From the NCBI RefSeq assembly GCF_004770895.1, contig NZ_RQHS01000003.1, positions 1-64,000 of the forward strand: a stretch of DNA of 64,000 nt, given 5' to 3'. The position numbers and the translations under genes are program-made. Below are positions 10,593 through 18,792 of the stretch, piece by piece. Numbering within the stretch: position 1 is the first letter of the stretch; each line of letters begins with the position of its first letter. Under the pieces are notes generated by a model, which did no database searches, was not told where the DNA came from, and was given only the letters and a program-made list of their open reading frames with translations. The stretch comes from Leptospira dzoumogneensis. Its GTDB lineage: Bacteria > Spirochaetota > Leptospiria > Leptospirales > Leptospiraceae.

Positions 10593-11142
10593 ACACCACT
10601 CCGACCGGTAATTTGCTGTCCAGCAAGGTTTGCCTTACTTTCTTAAGTTGGCTTTTCATGGAAGAGTCGATCGCCAAGTCTTGGAATCTGACCACGAAAC
10701 CTCCGAGAAGGCTCGGATCTTCACTTGCTTCCAAGATGAACTCCGATTTGAATCTTTCTTTTAATACTTCCCTTAATTTGGAGAGAGAAGCCTCATCCAT
10801 AGCGGGATAACTTTTGACTTTCGCGCGAACTCTTCCTGCTTTACGATCCAGTTCTTCTTGGACAGCTTCGTGAATTTCGGAAAGAAATGAAAATCTTCCC
10901 CTACGAAGAAGCACCTGTAAAAAGTTCAGTGTGATTTCCGAAATTTTCCCCTGGAAGGTCTTTAATAGAACCGCCTCCTTATCTTCCCTTTTAACGGAAG
11001 GGGTATCGAAAAAATCGCGGAACTGAGGTTCTATCTTAAAAATACTTACGATAGAATCCAATTCCTGTTCGGCTTCTTCCGGAGAAGAACTAGCGTCCGC
11101 AAAAGCGGCCGCGTATGTTTTTGGGATCGCAGAATAGCTCAT
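10582..11142 (-). CDS. atpH: F1 ATP synthase delta subunit
   Basis: The protein is 186 residues. It has the helical N-terminal domain that binds alpha ([20 protein letters not shown]), and a C-terminal part that binds the b subunits, with [26 protein letters not shown] matching the conserved GG-(F/V)-x-(I/V) region. It acts as the stator link between F1 and F0. It starts 1 nt after atpF. Confidence 0.94.
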   Translation of the reverse strand: MSYSAIPKTYAAAFADASSSPEEAEQELDSIVSIFKIEPQFRDFFDTPSVKREDKEAVLLKTFQGKISEITLNFLQVLLRRGRFSFLSEIHEAVQEELDRKAGRVRAKVKSYPAMDEASLSKLREVLKERFKSEFILEASEDPSLLGGFVVRFQDLAIDSSMKSQLKKVRQTLLDSKLPVGVVYEN

Positions 11143-11143
11143 A

Positions 11144-11671
11144 TTACGCGCTCAGTTTCTTGATCTTGCCTAACTCGTTCTCGATAAAGGACTTGTAATC
11201 GTCCGCTTTTAACTGTTTCTCCAGAACCAGTGCCGCGACTTGAACGGTCATGTCTACGATCTGTCCTTGGAGTTCTGCCAATGCTTTGGATTTTGCTAGT
11301 TCGATATCTTTCAGTGCAGTATCTTTAAGAGCCTTCACTTCTTTCGAAGCATCATCCAACATTTTGTTTTTCAGGTTAGTAGCGTCCGATTTGGCTTCCG
11401 CTACGATTCCGTTAGCTTGGTCTTTTGCTTGAGCGATTCTTGTTTCATAATCTTTCAGCAGAGATTCCGCCTCGGAACGTACGTCAGCAGCCTTACGAAT
11501 ATCGTTTTGGATGGTCTCAGCTCTCTCATCCAGAGCCTTGAGGATCACATCCCAAGCGAAAACTTTAAGGATAATGACGACTATCGTGAAGGTAATCAGG
11601 GTCCAAATGATCAGACCCGGATTAACGTCTAGTAGTGCGCCTAATCCCCTGTCAGCTGCCAAGAGAAACAA
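11144..11671 (-). CDS. atpF: F0 ATP synthase b subunit
   Basis: The protein is 175 residues with one N-terminal membrane helix (about 17-39, IIWTLITFTIVVIILKVFAW), then a long Ala/Lys/Glu-rich coiled coil that forms the peripheral stalk. Only one b gene is present, so the stalk should be a homodimer rather than the b/b-prime pair of photosynthetic bacteria. It lies 2 nt downstream of atpE. Confidence 0.94.
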   Translation of the reverse strand: MFLLAADRGLGALLDVNPGLIIWTLITFTIVVIILKVFAWDVILKALDERAETIQNDIRKAADVRSEAESLLKDYETRIAQAKDQANGIVAEAKSDATNLKNKMLDDASKEVKALKDTALKDIELAKSKALAELQGQIVDMTVQVAALVLEKQLKADDYKSFIENELGKIKKLSA

Positions 11672-11673
11672 GA

Positions 11674-11964
11674 TTATTTACCTTCAGCCGGTGCAGAAAC
11701 TTCAGTTTTAGCAGCAGATGCTTTGCTAACTGCTGTATTTAGAGTTCCACCTGCGAGGAACGCAATAACGATTGCGAACAGAGCCGCACCTTCGATAAGG
11801 GCTGCAGAGATGATCATTGCAGTTTGGATTTTACCAGCTGCATCAGGTTGACGGCTGATTCCTTCAGCAGCAGAGCCACCGATTCTTCCAATTCCGAGTC
11901 CTGCGCCTAAAATAGCGAGTCCAGCTGCGATTCCTACTCCAATGTAACCTAGTCCGAATTCCAT
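11674..11964 (-). CDS. atpE: F0 ATP synthase c subunit (rotor ring)
   Basis: The protein is 96 residues with two membrane helices. The ion-binding carboxylate is Glu58 in SAALIEGAALFA. The residue after it is Gly, and no Ser or Thr follows as in sodium-type rings, which favours protons (an inference from family knowledge). The loop GISRQPDA is typical. The C-terminal tail, about 20 residues of Ala/Lys/Ser, is longer than usual. A good ribosome site (AGGAGA) precedes the ATG. Confidence 0.96.
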   Translation of the reverse strand: MEFGLGYIGVGIAAGLAILGAGLGIGRIGGSAAEGISRQPDAAGKIQTAMIISAALIEGAALFAIVIAFLAGGTLNTAVSKASAAKTEVSAPAEGK

Positions 11965-12009
11965 TTTATTACTTTCTCCTATTTGAAATCAAAACGCTTA
12001 TAATTAAAA

Positions 12010-13056
12010 TTAGTGCCTATGCATGCTCGAGCCCACGAAGAGCGAGGTTAGAAGAGCAAAAACGTAAGCCTGTAAGAAGGCCACGAATAATTCTAAGAAA
12101 TAGATCGCGGTAGCTCCGAAAACCGAGATCGGCGCAACTCCCCAAGATTGGAATTGGAAGATAAATCCGAGCAACGCTAATATGATTACGTGTCCAGCGG
12201 TCATGTTCGCCAAAAGACGCACGGTGAGTGCGAACGCTTTAGCAAGTGGAGAGATGATAAACTCCAACGGCCACATTAGGAGGTATAAAGGTGCAGGAAC
12301 TCCATTCGGAACGGAATGAAGAATGAACTTAGGTCCTTGGTAAACGAATCCTGTTCCGTAGATCAAAAGTAAAGTGATGAGTGCGAGTGTAACGGTAACG
12401 GAAACATCACCAGTTACTGTAATACCGTTCCAAACTTTTGCGATCCAGATCGGTTCGTGATGACCCGCATCCGAATGTGCTACTTGAACTTCTTCTCCTG
12501 CGTTTACGGATTCGATTCCAAGTTGGATCACCTCTCCTACCGGAGGAATGAGTCCCATCAAATTACAGAATAGAATGAAGAAGAATAATGTGAAAATATA
12601 ATGATAATAAGAATGTCCGTGACCGTCTGTGTTTGCGTCCACCACATCTTTTTTCAGGAAGCTGATGAAAGCCTCGACTGCGTTTGCGAATCTACTTTGT
12701 ATCTTTAAAGGATTTTTTGCGATCAAACGAGCCGCTGGAATAAATACGATTAGAAGAAGGAAAGAAACGATCCACATCATCGTAACACGACGAGTGATAT
12801 GAAGATCTATACCGCCGACGAAATGGAATCTATGACCGGTAGAATGATCTACGAAGATGTTTTCTGCATGAGGATCAAAACCTTCACGTCCTTCGAAAAC
12901 TTTCTTTCCACCCACATTAAAAGGGAACTCTGCATGGTCCATCAAGTGGTGAACCAATACCTCGTTCAGATCGAAAGGTTTAGCAGCTTCTCCCTCGGAA
13001 GCGAATAATGGAAGTGAGAACAATAATAATGCGGTTGCGAAGATTTGTTTCAACAT
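12010..13056 (-). CDS. atpB: F0 ATP synthase a subunit with long N-terminal extension
   Basis: The protein is 348 residues, about 75 longer than the E. coli subunit. Residues 1-20 look like a cleavable signal peptide (LLFSLPLFAS). They are followed by a hydrophilic, His-rich stretch of some 60 residues before the first membrane helix at about 91-112. The proton-channel helix carries the essential Arg at about 280 (FALTVRLLANMTAGH). A second His-rich loop (AHSDAGHHEP) lies at about 193-203. It lies 45 nt upstream of atpE. Confidence 0.95.
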   Translation of the reverse strand: MLKQIFATALLLFSLPLFASEGEAAKPFDLNEVLVHHLMDHAEFPFNVGGKKVFEGREGFDPHAENIFVDHSTGHRFHFVGGIDLHITRRVTMMWIVSFLLLIVFIPAARLIAKNPLKIQSRFANAVEAFISFLKKDVVDANTDGHGHSYYHYIFTLFFFILFCNLMGLIPPVGEVIQLGIESVNAGEEVQVAHSDAGHHEPIWIAKVWNGITVTGDVSVTVTLALITLLLIYGTGFVYQGPKFILHSVPNGVPAPLYLLMWPLEFIISPLAKAFALTVRLLANMTAGHVIILALLGFIFQFQSWGVAPISVFGATAIYFLELFVAFLQAYVFALLTSLFVGSSMHRH

Positions 13057-13137
13057 ACTTGTAAAGGATCCTCTCGTAAACGACAGGAAAGAAGAGTTTT
13101 GGGAGCACCACCCAGGGTTCTATTTCCCGCAAAGTCA

Positions 13138-13167
13138 CTTTAAAACGTCTTTCATGGCGTTTTAAGG
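13138..13167 (-). other. Hairpin between the atpI-like gene and atpB
   Basis: TTAAAACG (13140-13147) and CGTTTTAA (13158-13165) form an 8-bp perfect stem, extendable to 10 bp with one G-U pair, with a 10-nt loop. It starts 3 nt after the stop of the atpI-like gene and lies about 80 nt before atpB. There is no U-tract, so it may be an RNA processing or stability element rather than a true terminator. Confidence 0.4.
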
Positions 13168-13169
13168 GG

Positions 13170-13523
13170 TCACCTTGCGAATACCAATATTAAAAGGTTG
13201 GCGAAATGGGCAATAAAAAAACCGATCACAAAACCTTCGCTTTCCCCTCTCCAGATAAACAGTACTAAAACGGCTAAATGAATAAAAAAAGACAGAACAG
13301 TCGTTCCAAATTGGAACAAAAATCCTTCTTTGGAATGTTTCCAAAGGTTATAAAATCTAAAATTATAAATGAATAGAGAGAGTATAAGAGATATTACAAT
13401 TCCCTTCCAAAAGCCTGGGATTCCTAGCTCATAGAATCGAAAGCAAAGCCCAAGAATCAAAAGAAGGATTACAAAACCTAAATAATACTTTTTAGGTTGT
13501 AATTCACCGTCAGAGTCCTTCAT
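13170..13523 (-). CDS. AtpI/UncI-like small membrane protein
   Basis: The protein is 117 residues with four predicted membrane helices (about 13-30, 38-55, 68-90, 95-115). Sequence resemblance to ATP synthase subunit I is weak, and the assignment rests mainly on size, topology and position between an AtpZ-like gene and atpB. Subunit I proteins help assemble the c-ring or load Mg2+. The start follows the stop of the AtpZ-like gene by 11 nt. Confidence 0.6.
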   Translation of the reverse strand: MKDSDGELQPKKYYLGFVILLLILGLCFRFYELGIPGFWKGIVISLILSLFIYNFRFYNLWKHSKEGFLFQFGTTVLSFFIHLAVLVLFIWRGESEGFVIGFFIAHFANLLILVFAR

Positions 13524-13534
13524 CCCAAAGACCG

Positions 13535-13768
13535 CTAGTCCTTTTTGTCGAATTGGGAAACTCTAGTGAGAAGATAATAAATCCCGTAACCGAATCCGAA
13601 AATCGCCCCGAACAGGATCCCGAAAGGAGACCAACCGAAACGTCCATCCAGATACCTTCCTATAAAAACGGAAGCAATGATGATAAATGCAAACTCTGTC
13701 CCGACGCTAGCGAGCTGCCAGGGAGAAGCGTCCTTTTTTTCAGGAGGTTTTTGGTCAGGTTCGTCCAT
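13535..13768 (-). CDS. AtpZ-like protein (F0F1-ATPase gene 1 family)
   Basis: The protein is 77 residues with two membrane helices. The pattern PWQLASVGTEFAFIIIASVFIG, then YLDGRFG and a GYGIYYLL helix, matches the AtpZ/ATPase_gene1 family. Members sit at the head of atp operons and probably act with AtpI in divalent-ion uptake or rotor assembly. The gene starts 4 nt after lepB, so the two are probably cotranscribed. Confidence 0.8.
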   Translation of the reverse strand: MDEPDQKPPEKKDASPWQLASVGTEFAFIIIASVFIGRYLDGRFGWSPFGILFGAIFGFGYGIYYLLTRVSQFDKKD

Positions 13769-13772
13769 TCTA

Positions 13773-14768
13773 TTATTCCAATACGGTCCCGATACGATAC
13801 CAACGTACCTGCATTCTAGGAATTCTATAGAATATAGTGCTTTTGAACCAGTTCATATTAGAACCTATATCCCCACACTTAGACCTAAATTCTTCCGGAT
13901 CGTATTTTTGGGCAGAGTCACCGTTCTGTCCTAGATCTTCTGCACTTTTATAAGCACATACATGGTCTTTCCAATTGATGGAGAAATAGATTAATGCTGC
14001 TTTTCCGAGTATATTGTCTCTTGGTACAAATCCCCAAAATCTGGAGTCGGACGAATTTGTGCGATTGTCTCCCATCATCATATAATGATCTTCTGGGATC
14101 ACACAACCTGTGACCTGAAAACATTCTGCGTCTTTGAATTCGTGGGTATAAGGACGGGTATTTCCCTCGATCACATAATGTTCGAAGTCCGGTTTCTTTT
14201 CTTTAAAAAGATAATATTGGACTGCCGCATCGTCGTCCAGGTCATCGAATAGATTTCCCTTTTCTTCATCCTTGAAATCGTAAGCGGAGAAGTCCGTTTT
14301 TCCTTTTTCCATATATTCTATTTTACCATAGACTGTAGGAAATCCATCTCTCTCATGCAGTACCTTTACGATACGTATACGATCTCCGGGAAGACCGATC
14401 ACTCTTTTTACGAATCTTTTAGGGAACCAACCTTCTTTCTCTTCCGGAGACACTGCTCCATCCGGAGGGATGAAGGTTACGATATCCCCTCTTTTAGGAT
14501 CATCATATCTTTTGAGTTCTATATCCGTAAATGGAAGTCTGAGAGAATATCTCATCTTATTTACGAATAAAAAATCCCCTATCTTAAGAGTAGGGAGCAT
14601 GGATCCGGAAGGAATATTATTCGCATCCAAAACTGAGGATTTAAAAGCTAAGACTAATAAAACGATAAAAAAGAAGGAAAGAGTGGAATCTACTGATTCT
14701 TCTCCGAATATTTCCTGGATCCAAGTTGGAAGTTTTTTCAAAAAGGTACTGCCCTTCGGCTGGCTCAT
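13773..14768 (-). CDS. lepB: Signal peptidase I
   Basis: The protein is about 331 residues from the ATG at 14768; a GTG at 14831 would add 21 residues encoded partly in repeat DNA and is less likely. One N-terminal membrane helix (LSFFFIVLLVLAFKS) is followed by the catalytic Ser in IPSGSMLPTL and the general-base Lys in FVKRVIGLPGDRI. The conserved GDNRTNSSDSR box is present. It cleaves Sec signal peptides on the outer face of the inner membrane. There is a longer insert between the Lys and GDN boxes than in the smallest enzymes. It heads the atp gene cluster, 4 nt before atpZ. Confidence 0.95.
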   Translation of the reverse strand: MSQPKGSTFLKKLPTWIQEIFGEESVDSTLSFFFIVLLVLAFKSSVLDANNIPSGSMLPTLKIGDFLFVNKMRYSLRLPFTDIELKRYDDPKRGDIVTFIPPDGAVSPEEKEGWFPKRFVKRVIGLPGDRIRIVKVLHERDGFPTVYGKIEYMEKGKTDFSAYDFKDEEKGNLFDDLDDDAAVQYYLFKEKKPDFEHYVIEGNTRPYTHEFKDAECFQVTGCVIPEDHYMMMGDNRTNSSDSRFWGFVPRDNILGKAALIYFSINWKDHVCAYKSAEDLGQNGDSAQKYDPEEFRSKCGDIGSNMNWFKSTIFYRIPRMQVRWYRIGTVLE

Positions 14769-14830
14769 AGGTCTATTGAAACGGTATCGGTATTTCCCGT
14801 CAATTCGGAAGATTGAGACACAAAGTTCCA

Positions 14831-14881
14831 CTCACGCAGAGGTGCTAAAACGCAGAGGAAGAGGACACGAGTCCACGGAGA
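14831..14881. repeat. 9-nt periodic CACGCAGAG/CACGGAG element, copy 1
   Basis: The stretch contains CACGCAGAG, CGCAGAGG and CCACGGAG units at spacings near multiples of 9. The same kind of element is found at 15291-15318 and, in the opposite orientation, at 35368-35394 and 46865-46891. Confidence 0.65.
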
Positions 14882-14887
14882 ATCGAT

Positions 14888-15244
14888 TTACATGCCACCT
14901 GTTTCGGTGACTAGGTATGTTTCAGCAGTCCTATCAAAACATAATTTTTCCACCCCACCTCCGTCCGGGTCAAAATAGCGAGGATTATCTCTGACTATAA
15001 AACAATCTTCTCCACTTTGATCGATACAATACTGGGTCGTAGTGAGACAAACAAAATAGTTAGCAACCGGATTGAATTCTTCCTTCTTTTTTCCTTTCAG
15101 CTCGTCTATGTCCTCCCCGGAACATTGGAAAAAGAGAAATAAACTAAGGGTCGGTAAAATAGGAAGTTTTTTGAGCAATAGGATCCCCGATTCAAATGTC
15201 TCTGCGAACCTTATCAGACCTATGCGATCGGAAATAAGTTCCAT
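14888..15244 (-). CDS. Small putative lipoprotein (hypothetical)
   Basis: The product is not recognised. From the ATG at 15244, which has a good GGAG ribosome site, it is 118 residues. Inside it a hydrophobic stretch ends LSLFLFFQC, a relaxed spirochaete-type lipobox, so the mature protein would begin at that Cys. A TTG at 15178 (Leu-Lys-Lys start, GGGGA upstream) would give a more normal signal length and a 96-residue precursor; the start is therefore open. The mature part has four further Cys residues (YFVCLTTTQYCIDQ, EDCFIV, KLCFD), likely two disulfides. The gene is flanked on both sides by copies of the 9-nt periodic repeat. Confidence 0.5.
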   Translation of the reverse strand: MELISDRIGLIRFAETFESGILLLKKLPILPTLSLFLFFQCSGEDIDELKGKKKEEFNPVANYFVCLTTTQYCIDQSGEDCFIVRDNPRYFDPDGGGVEKLCFDRTAETYLVTETGGM

Positions 15245-15290
15245 TCCTTCTCCACCTTGCTGCTTCGTGTGAAATTTTCCTATTTTTTGC

Positions 15291-15318
15291 TCACGCAGAG
15301 GCACTGAGTCACGGAGGG
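15291..15318. repeat. 9-nt periodic element, copy 2
   Basis: CACGCAGAG (15292-15300), GCACTGAGT (15301-15309) and CACGGAG (15310-15316) are consecutive 9-nt units in the same orientation as the copy at 14831-14881. Confidence 0.65.
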
Positions 15319-15353
15319 ATTATGGTTTTACTACCCGCGAGTGATCGAGCCGG

Positions 15354-15385
15354 GGTCAAAAAATCGTTTTTGCGATTTTTTGACC
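15354..15385. repeat. 13-bp perfect hairpin
   Basis: GGTCAAAAAATCG (15354-15366) and CGATTTTTTGACC (15373-15385) pair perfectly around a 6-nt loop. It lies in the 177-bp gap upstream of the HpcH-like gene. No U-tract follows, so it is left as an inverted repeat of unknown role. Confidence 0.7.
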
Positions 15386-15481
15386 GGAGGTGAGAGCACG
15401 GTCTGAGCTTGGCGAAGACGCGGCCCAAGCTTTTTTGCTAAAAATCCTTACTGTTTTTTCGAAAAGGACGATATTAGAAAT

Positions 15482-16285
15482 GTGAAAGAGCAGATAGACC
15501 GCAAAATTATCGAACTTCGCCGCCACCTGATTTCTTTGAAACAGAGTTATCCTATCGTAGGATTGAAAGGAGGCACGGAAACGGAAGATATGGATTCTGA
15601 CGAGATCCGAGCGCTTCATATCGTGGCCAAAGATTTGGTTCCGGTCACTGTGAAGATCGGTGGGCCGGAAGCTAGAACAGATATCCGTATGCTTGCTAAA
15701 GAAGAGATCGAAGGTATTTCCGCGCCTATGATCGAATCTTCTTACGCTCTCAAAAATTTTATTTCTACTCTTAAAAGTATGCTTAGCCCTGTGACTTTTT
15801 CCAAGGTGACTAAGGCGATCAACCTGGAGACTATCACAGGTTATAAAAATCTTTTAGAGATCGCCGACTCGAGTGCTTTCGAAGACTTGGATCAAGTGAC
15901 TGCTGCAAGATCGGATCTTTCCTCTTCTATGGGAATGATCCCTGATGATAAAGAAGTGATGAAAGTCACTCGCACTATCATTGCTATCTCCAAAGACAGA
16001 GGTAAAAAAACTTCCGTTGGCGGAACGATCACTAAACAAAATTTCAGAAAGATCGCGGAAGAGATACGTCCTGATAAGATCAACTCCAGACATGTTTGTG
16101 TGGACGCTATGAAATCTTTGGAAAAATTTCCGGAAGAAGTAGCGGAAATTATGCTGCAATTCGAAATAGAATTGTATGATCTATTCTCTCTTTTAAAACC
16201 TGAGAAGGCCTACGGTTATAAGAATAGAATGGAAACCAATCGGGAAAGGATCGGCTCCAGAAAGGTTCTCTATTCCATTCGGTAA
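15482..16285 (+). CDS. HpcH/HpaI aldolase or citrate-lyase-like TIM-barrel protein
   Basis: The protein is 267 residues. The pattern GLKGGTETEDMDSDEI, then PVTVKIGGPEARTDI and GISAPMIESSYALKNF, fits the phosphoenolpyruvate-binding TIM-barrel superfamily that includes HpcH/HpaI aldolases. The Glu of MIES is the likely metal ligand. The usual Arg and Asp ligands are not obvious to me, so the substrate and even activity are uncertain. The start is GTG with only a weak purine-rich upstream stretch. A TetR regulator starts 4 nt after its stop, so the two form an operon and the regulator may respond to its product. Confidence 0.6.
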   Translation: MKEQIDRKIIELRRHLISLKQSYPIVGLKGGTETEDMDSDEIRALHIVAKDLVPVTVKIGGPEARTDIRMLAKEEIEGISAPMIESSYALKNFISTLKSMLSPVTFSKVTKAINLETITGYKNLLEIADSSAFEDLDQVTAARSDLSSSMGMIPDDKEVMKVTRTIIAISKDRGKKTSVGGTITKQNFRKIAEEIRPDKINSRHVCVDAMKSLEKFPEEVAEIMLQFEIELYDLFSLLKPEKAYGYKNRMETNRERIGSRKVLYSIR

Positions 16286-16288
16286 ACA

Positions 16289-16840
16289 ATGGCCAAAGAT
16301 ACAAGAGACTTAATCCTTAGAACTTCCCTCAAATTATTTTCAGAACAAGGGTATCACGGCTCTACCATGAGGCAAATCGCCCAGAGAGCCGGTCTGTCTT
16401 TGGGTCTTGCCTATCGTTATTTCGAATCCAAGGAATCCATTTTAGAAGGGATCATAGAATCCCATGATACGATCCTAAAAAAATATCTGCCTGAAAAATT
16501 GAATTCTACTGAGAATAGAGCGGAGTTGATCCAATTTTTAGGCGGACAAATCATTAAACTTGTTAAGGAAAATGAAGAATATCTTCGTTTGTATTGGAGC
16601 CTTATGCTCCAACCCAAGATACATAGATTAAAAAAACGGAATATTCATCTAGTGAATCTGATCTTTTATGAAAATTCCAAAAAGATCATCCTCGCCTTAA
16701 AACCGAATTATACCGAATTCGAAGTGAAAAATCTTACATCTGCTATCATCGGTTATATGATCAATCATTTGACCAATAAGAGAGAATTCACTCTGGAAGA
16801 TTTCCGAGCGTATATAGTTTACGCATTAGAGAATACCTAA
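16289..16840 (+). CDS. TetR-family transcriptional regulator
   Basis: The protein is 183 residues. The N-terminal helix-turn-helix reads LILRTSLKLFSEQGYHGSTMRQIAQRAG then SLGLAYRYFESKESIL (residues about 7-50), the classic TetR signature. The remaining all-helical domain binds an unknown ligand. It starts 4 nt after the aldolase-like gene. The family mostly represses its own operon or neighbours, so the aldolase-like gene or corA downstream are candidate targets. Confidence 0.92.
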   Translation: MAKDTRDLILRTSLKLFSEQGYHGSTMRQIAQRAGLSLGLAYRYFESKESILEGIIESHDTILKKYLPEKLNSTENRAELIQFLGGQIIKLVKENEEYLRLYWSLMLQPKIHRLKKRNIHLVNLIFYENSKKIILALKPNYTEFEVKNLTSAIIGYMINHLTNKREFTLEDFRAYIVYALENT

Positions 16841-16884
16841 GGTTTAAAAAATCTCTCCGAAAAGATCCGTATTAGTAAAATCAA

Positions 16885-17886
16885 ATGATACGTTTTCTTT
16901 CCTTCCCTACTCCCAAAGAAAAAAATCCTTCTTCTAAGGCGATTGCGCGTAAAACGGATACTGCATTCCAGAAAAATTTTTCCCTGGCAAAAACCCTGAA
17001 CAAAGAGAAGGTCTGGATCGATATTGAAAATCCTACCTCGGAAGATCTTATCTTTTTATCTAAAAACTGCGGTTTCCACGATCTTGCGATAGAAGATTGT
17101 GTGAATAGGAACCAAAGGCCTAAGTTCGAAGATTATGAGGATCATGCTTTTATAGTTCTTCATAGTTTCAGATCGGAAGGAGAGCAGTCTTTTTCCGCTA
17201 CGGAAACCCATGTATTTTTCAATCGTAAGTTTATTGTTTCCGTTCATGAACATAAGGAACCTTTGATCGATTCTCTTTGGCATAGAACTCTGACTGAGCT
17301 GAATTTTGCCTCTAAGGGAACGGATCATGTTCTTTATCTTTTATTCGATCTTTTGGTGGATTCTAATTTTCCGATCTTAGACCAGATCTCAGAACAGATC
17401 ACAGATCTGGAAAACCAGATCCTGATCAGCGAGATAGAGCCCGACTTCATTACGAATATTCTATATGTGAAAAGGAATCTTGTGCGGATGAGAAGGGTCC
17501 TTTCTCCTCAGAGGGAAGTTCTGAATCTGATCATGAGGCATGAAGATAAATTTCTCTCACAAAAAGTTAGGTTCTACTTCAGGGATGTTTACGATCATTT
17601 GAGCAGGCTCGTAGAGACCATCGATATGGACAGGGATCTGATCGGGAACTCAATGGATGCTTATTTTTCCATTCTTTCCCAGAGAACGAACGATATTATC
17701 AAACGACTGACACTGGTTTCCATGATATTTATGCCTCTCACCTTTTTGACAGGGTTTTTCGGGATGAATTTTGCGGACCTACCGTATGGGAACAAGCTTA
17801 TCCTAAGTGTCTCCCTTGCCACTATGCTCGCCATTCCTGGAAGTATGATTTTATATTTTAAATATAAAAATTGGTTCAAAGATTAG
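16885..17886 (+). CDS. corA: CorA-type magnesium/cobalt transporter
   Basis: The protein is 333 residues. A large cytoplasmic alpha/beta domain is followed by two C-terminal membrane helices. The signature GMN is in FGMNFADLPYG at the end of the first of them, and the protein ends in a basic tail (YFKYKNWFKD). It is a pentameric Mg2+ channel of the inner membrane. It begins 44 bp after the TetR gene with no obvious ribosome site. Confidence 0.94.
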   Translation: MIRFLSFPTPKEKNPSSKAIARKTDTAFQKNFSLAKTLNKEKVWIDIENPTSEDLIFLSKNCGFHDLAIEDCVNRNQRPKFEDYEDHAFIVLHSFRSEGEQSFSATETHVFFNRKFIVSVHEHKEPLIDSLWHRTLTELNFASKGTDHVLYLLFDLLVDSNFPILDQISEQITDLENQILISEIEPDFITNILYVKRNLVRMRRVLSPQREVLNLIMRHEDKFLSQKVRFYFRDVYDHLSRLVETIDMDRDLIGNSMDAYFSILSQRTNDIIKRLTLVSMIFMPLTFLTGFFGMNFADLPYGNKLILSVSLATMLAIPGSMILYFKYKNWFKD

Positions 17887-17896
17887 TCCAAGTCTT

Positions 17897-18595
17897 ATGG
17901 ACAAAAAAATTGCAATCGTAACCGGCGCGAGTCGAGGCATAGGCGAAGAAGTTTCCAAACAACTTTCCAAATCAGGGATCCACATCCTATGCGCTTCCCG
18001 CAAAAAAGAAGATTCTGAAAAAACCGCATCTTCCATCCAAAAATCAGGCGGCTCCGCAGAAACATTTGCACTGGATGTTTCCGATCCGGATTCCATCCAA
18101 TCTTTCTTGAAAGATGTTCTAGCGAAGTATCCTAAAATCGACATACTAGTGAATAATGCCGGTGTGTATTTGGACAGTGGTTCTATCGAAAACACTACAT
18201 TAGAAATGTTGCAAGGAACCTTGGATACGAACTTGATCGGACCTTTTCTTCTTTCTCAAAAGATCTTAGGTGTGATGAAGAAGAACGGCTATGGCAGGAT
18301 CGTAAATGTCAGCTCAGGTATGGGTCAACTTTATGATATGAGTTCAGGCTATTCCGCATATCGTATTTCTAAAACTGCCTTGAATGCTCTTACTCGAATT
18401 CTTCATTCGGAATCTTCCGAAAAAGATATCAAAGTGAATTCAGTTTGTCCGGGTTGGGTAAGAACGGATATGGGTGGCAAGTCAGCAACTCGTTCCGTGG
18501 AACATGGTGCTGAGACTATCGTTTGGGCTGCACTTTTGGATAAGAGCGGGCCGAGCGGGATTTTTCTGAGAGATAAGAAAGAGATTCCTTGGTAG
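17897..18595 (+). CDS. Short-chain dehydrogenase/reductase
   Basis: The protein is 232 residues, a classical SDR. The cofactor motif TGASRGIG is at about 9-16, NNAG at about 83-86, and the catalytic Ser-Tyr-Lys set is in NVSSGMGQ and YSAYRISK. The CASRKK segment after the second strand, with basic residues, suggests NADP(H) over NAD(H). PGWVRTDMGG near the C-terminus is also typical. It lies 10 nt after corA. The substrate cannot be read from the sequence. Confidence 0.93.
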   Translation: MDKKIAIVTGASRGIGEEVSKQLSKSGIHILCASRKKEDSEKTASSIQKSGGSAETFALDVSDPDSIQSFLKDVLAKYPKIDILVNNAGVYLDSGSIENTTLEMLQGTLDTNLIGPFLLSQKILGVMKKNGYGRIVNVSSGMGQLYDMSSGYSAYRISKTALNALTRILHSESSEKDIKVNSVCPGWVRTDMGGKSATRSVEHGAETIVWAALLDKSGPSGIFLRDKKEIPW

Positions 18596-18610
18596 AAAGG
18601 TGCGGGAACA

Positions 18611-18658
18611 GAGGAGACTTTGTTTGTTGGAATTCCTACGTTGCATTTTCTTCTCCTC
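18611..18658. repeat. Inverted repeat enclosing a GTTGGAATTCCTAC palindrome
   Basis: GAGGAGA (18611-18617) and TCTCCTC (18652-18658) bracket the palindrome-family core at 18626-18639. This is the same nested design as the element at 86-143. It lies just after the SDR stop. Confidence 0.6.
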
Positions 18659-18754
18659 GCGGCAGAATGCAGAGTGTTAATCTTAGCTATGCTTTCGGTT
18701 TATATTGACGGTTTTGATTTAGGCTTCAGACTCGTTTGGCCTTACGGCCACCGA

Positions 18755-18791
18755 CTCGCTTCGCGGTCCGAGCGAAGCGAGGAGCCGCCCA
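18755..18791. repeat. GC-rich CGCTTCGC hairpin element at the 3' end of the response regulator
   Basis: CTCGCTTCG (18755-18763) and CGAAGCGAG (18773-18781) pair perfectly. The adjoining GGAGCCGCCCA runs to within 1 nt of the stop codon of the minus-strand response regulator. The 21 bp at 18771-18791 differ by one base from 35486-35506 downstream of trpC. Confidence 0.75.
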
Positions 18792-18792
18792 G

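Noticed and set aside
14769..14831. Upstream GTG extension of lepB
   Set aside because: The extra 21 residues lie partly in repeat-like sequence, and LepB normally starts just before its first membrane helix; the ATG at 14768 fits better.
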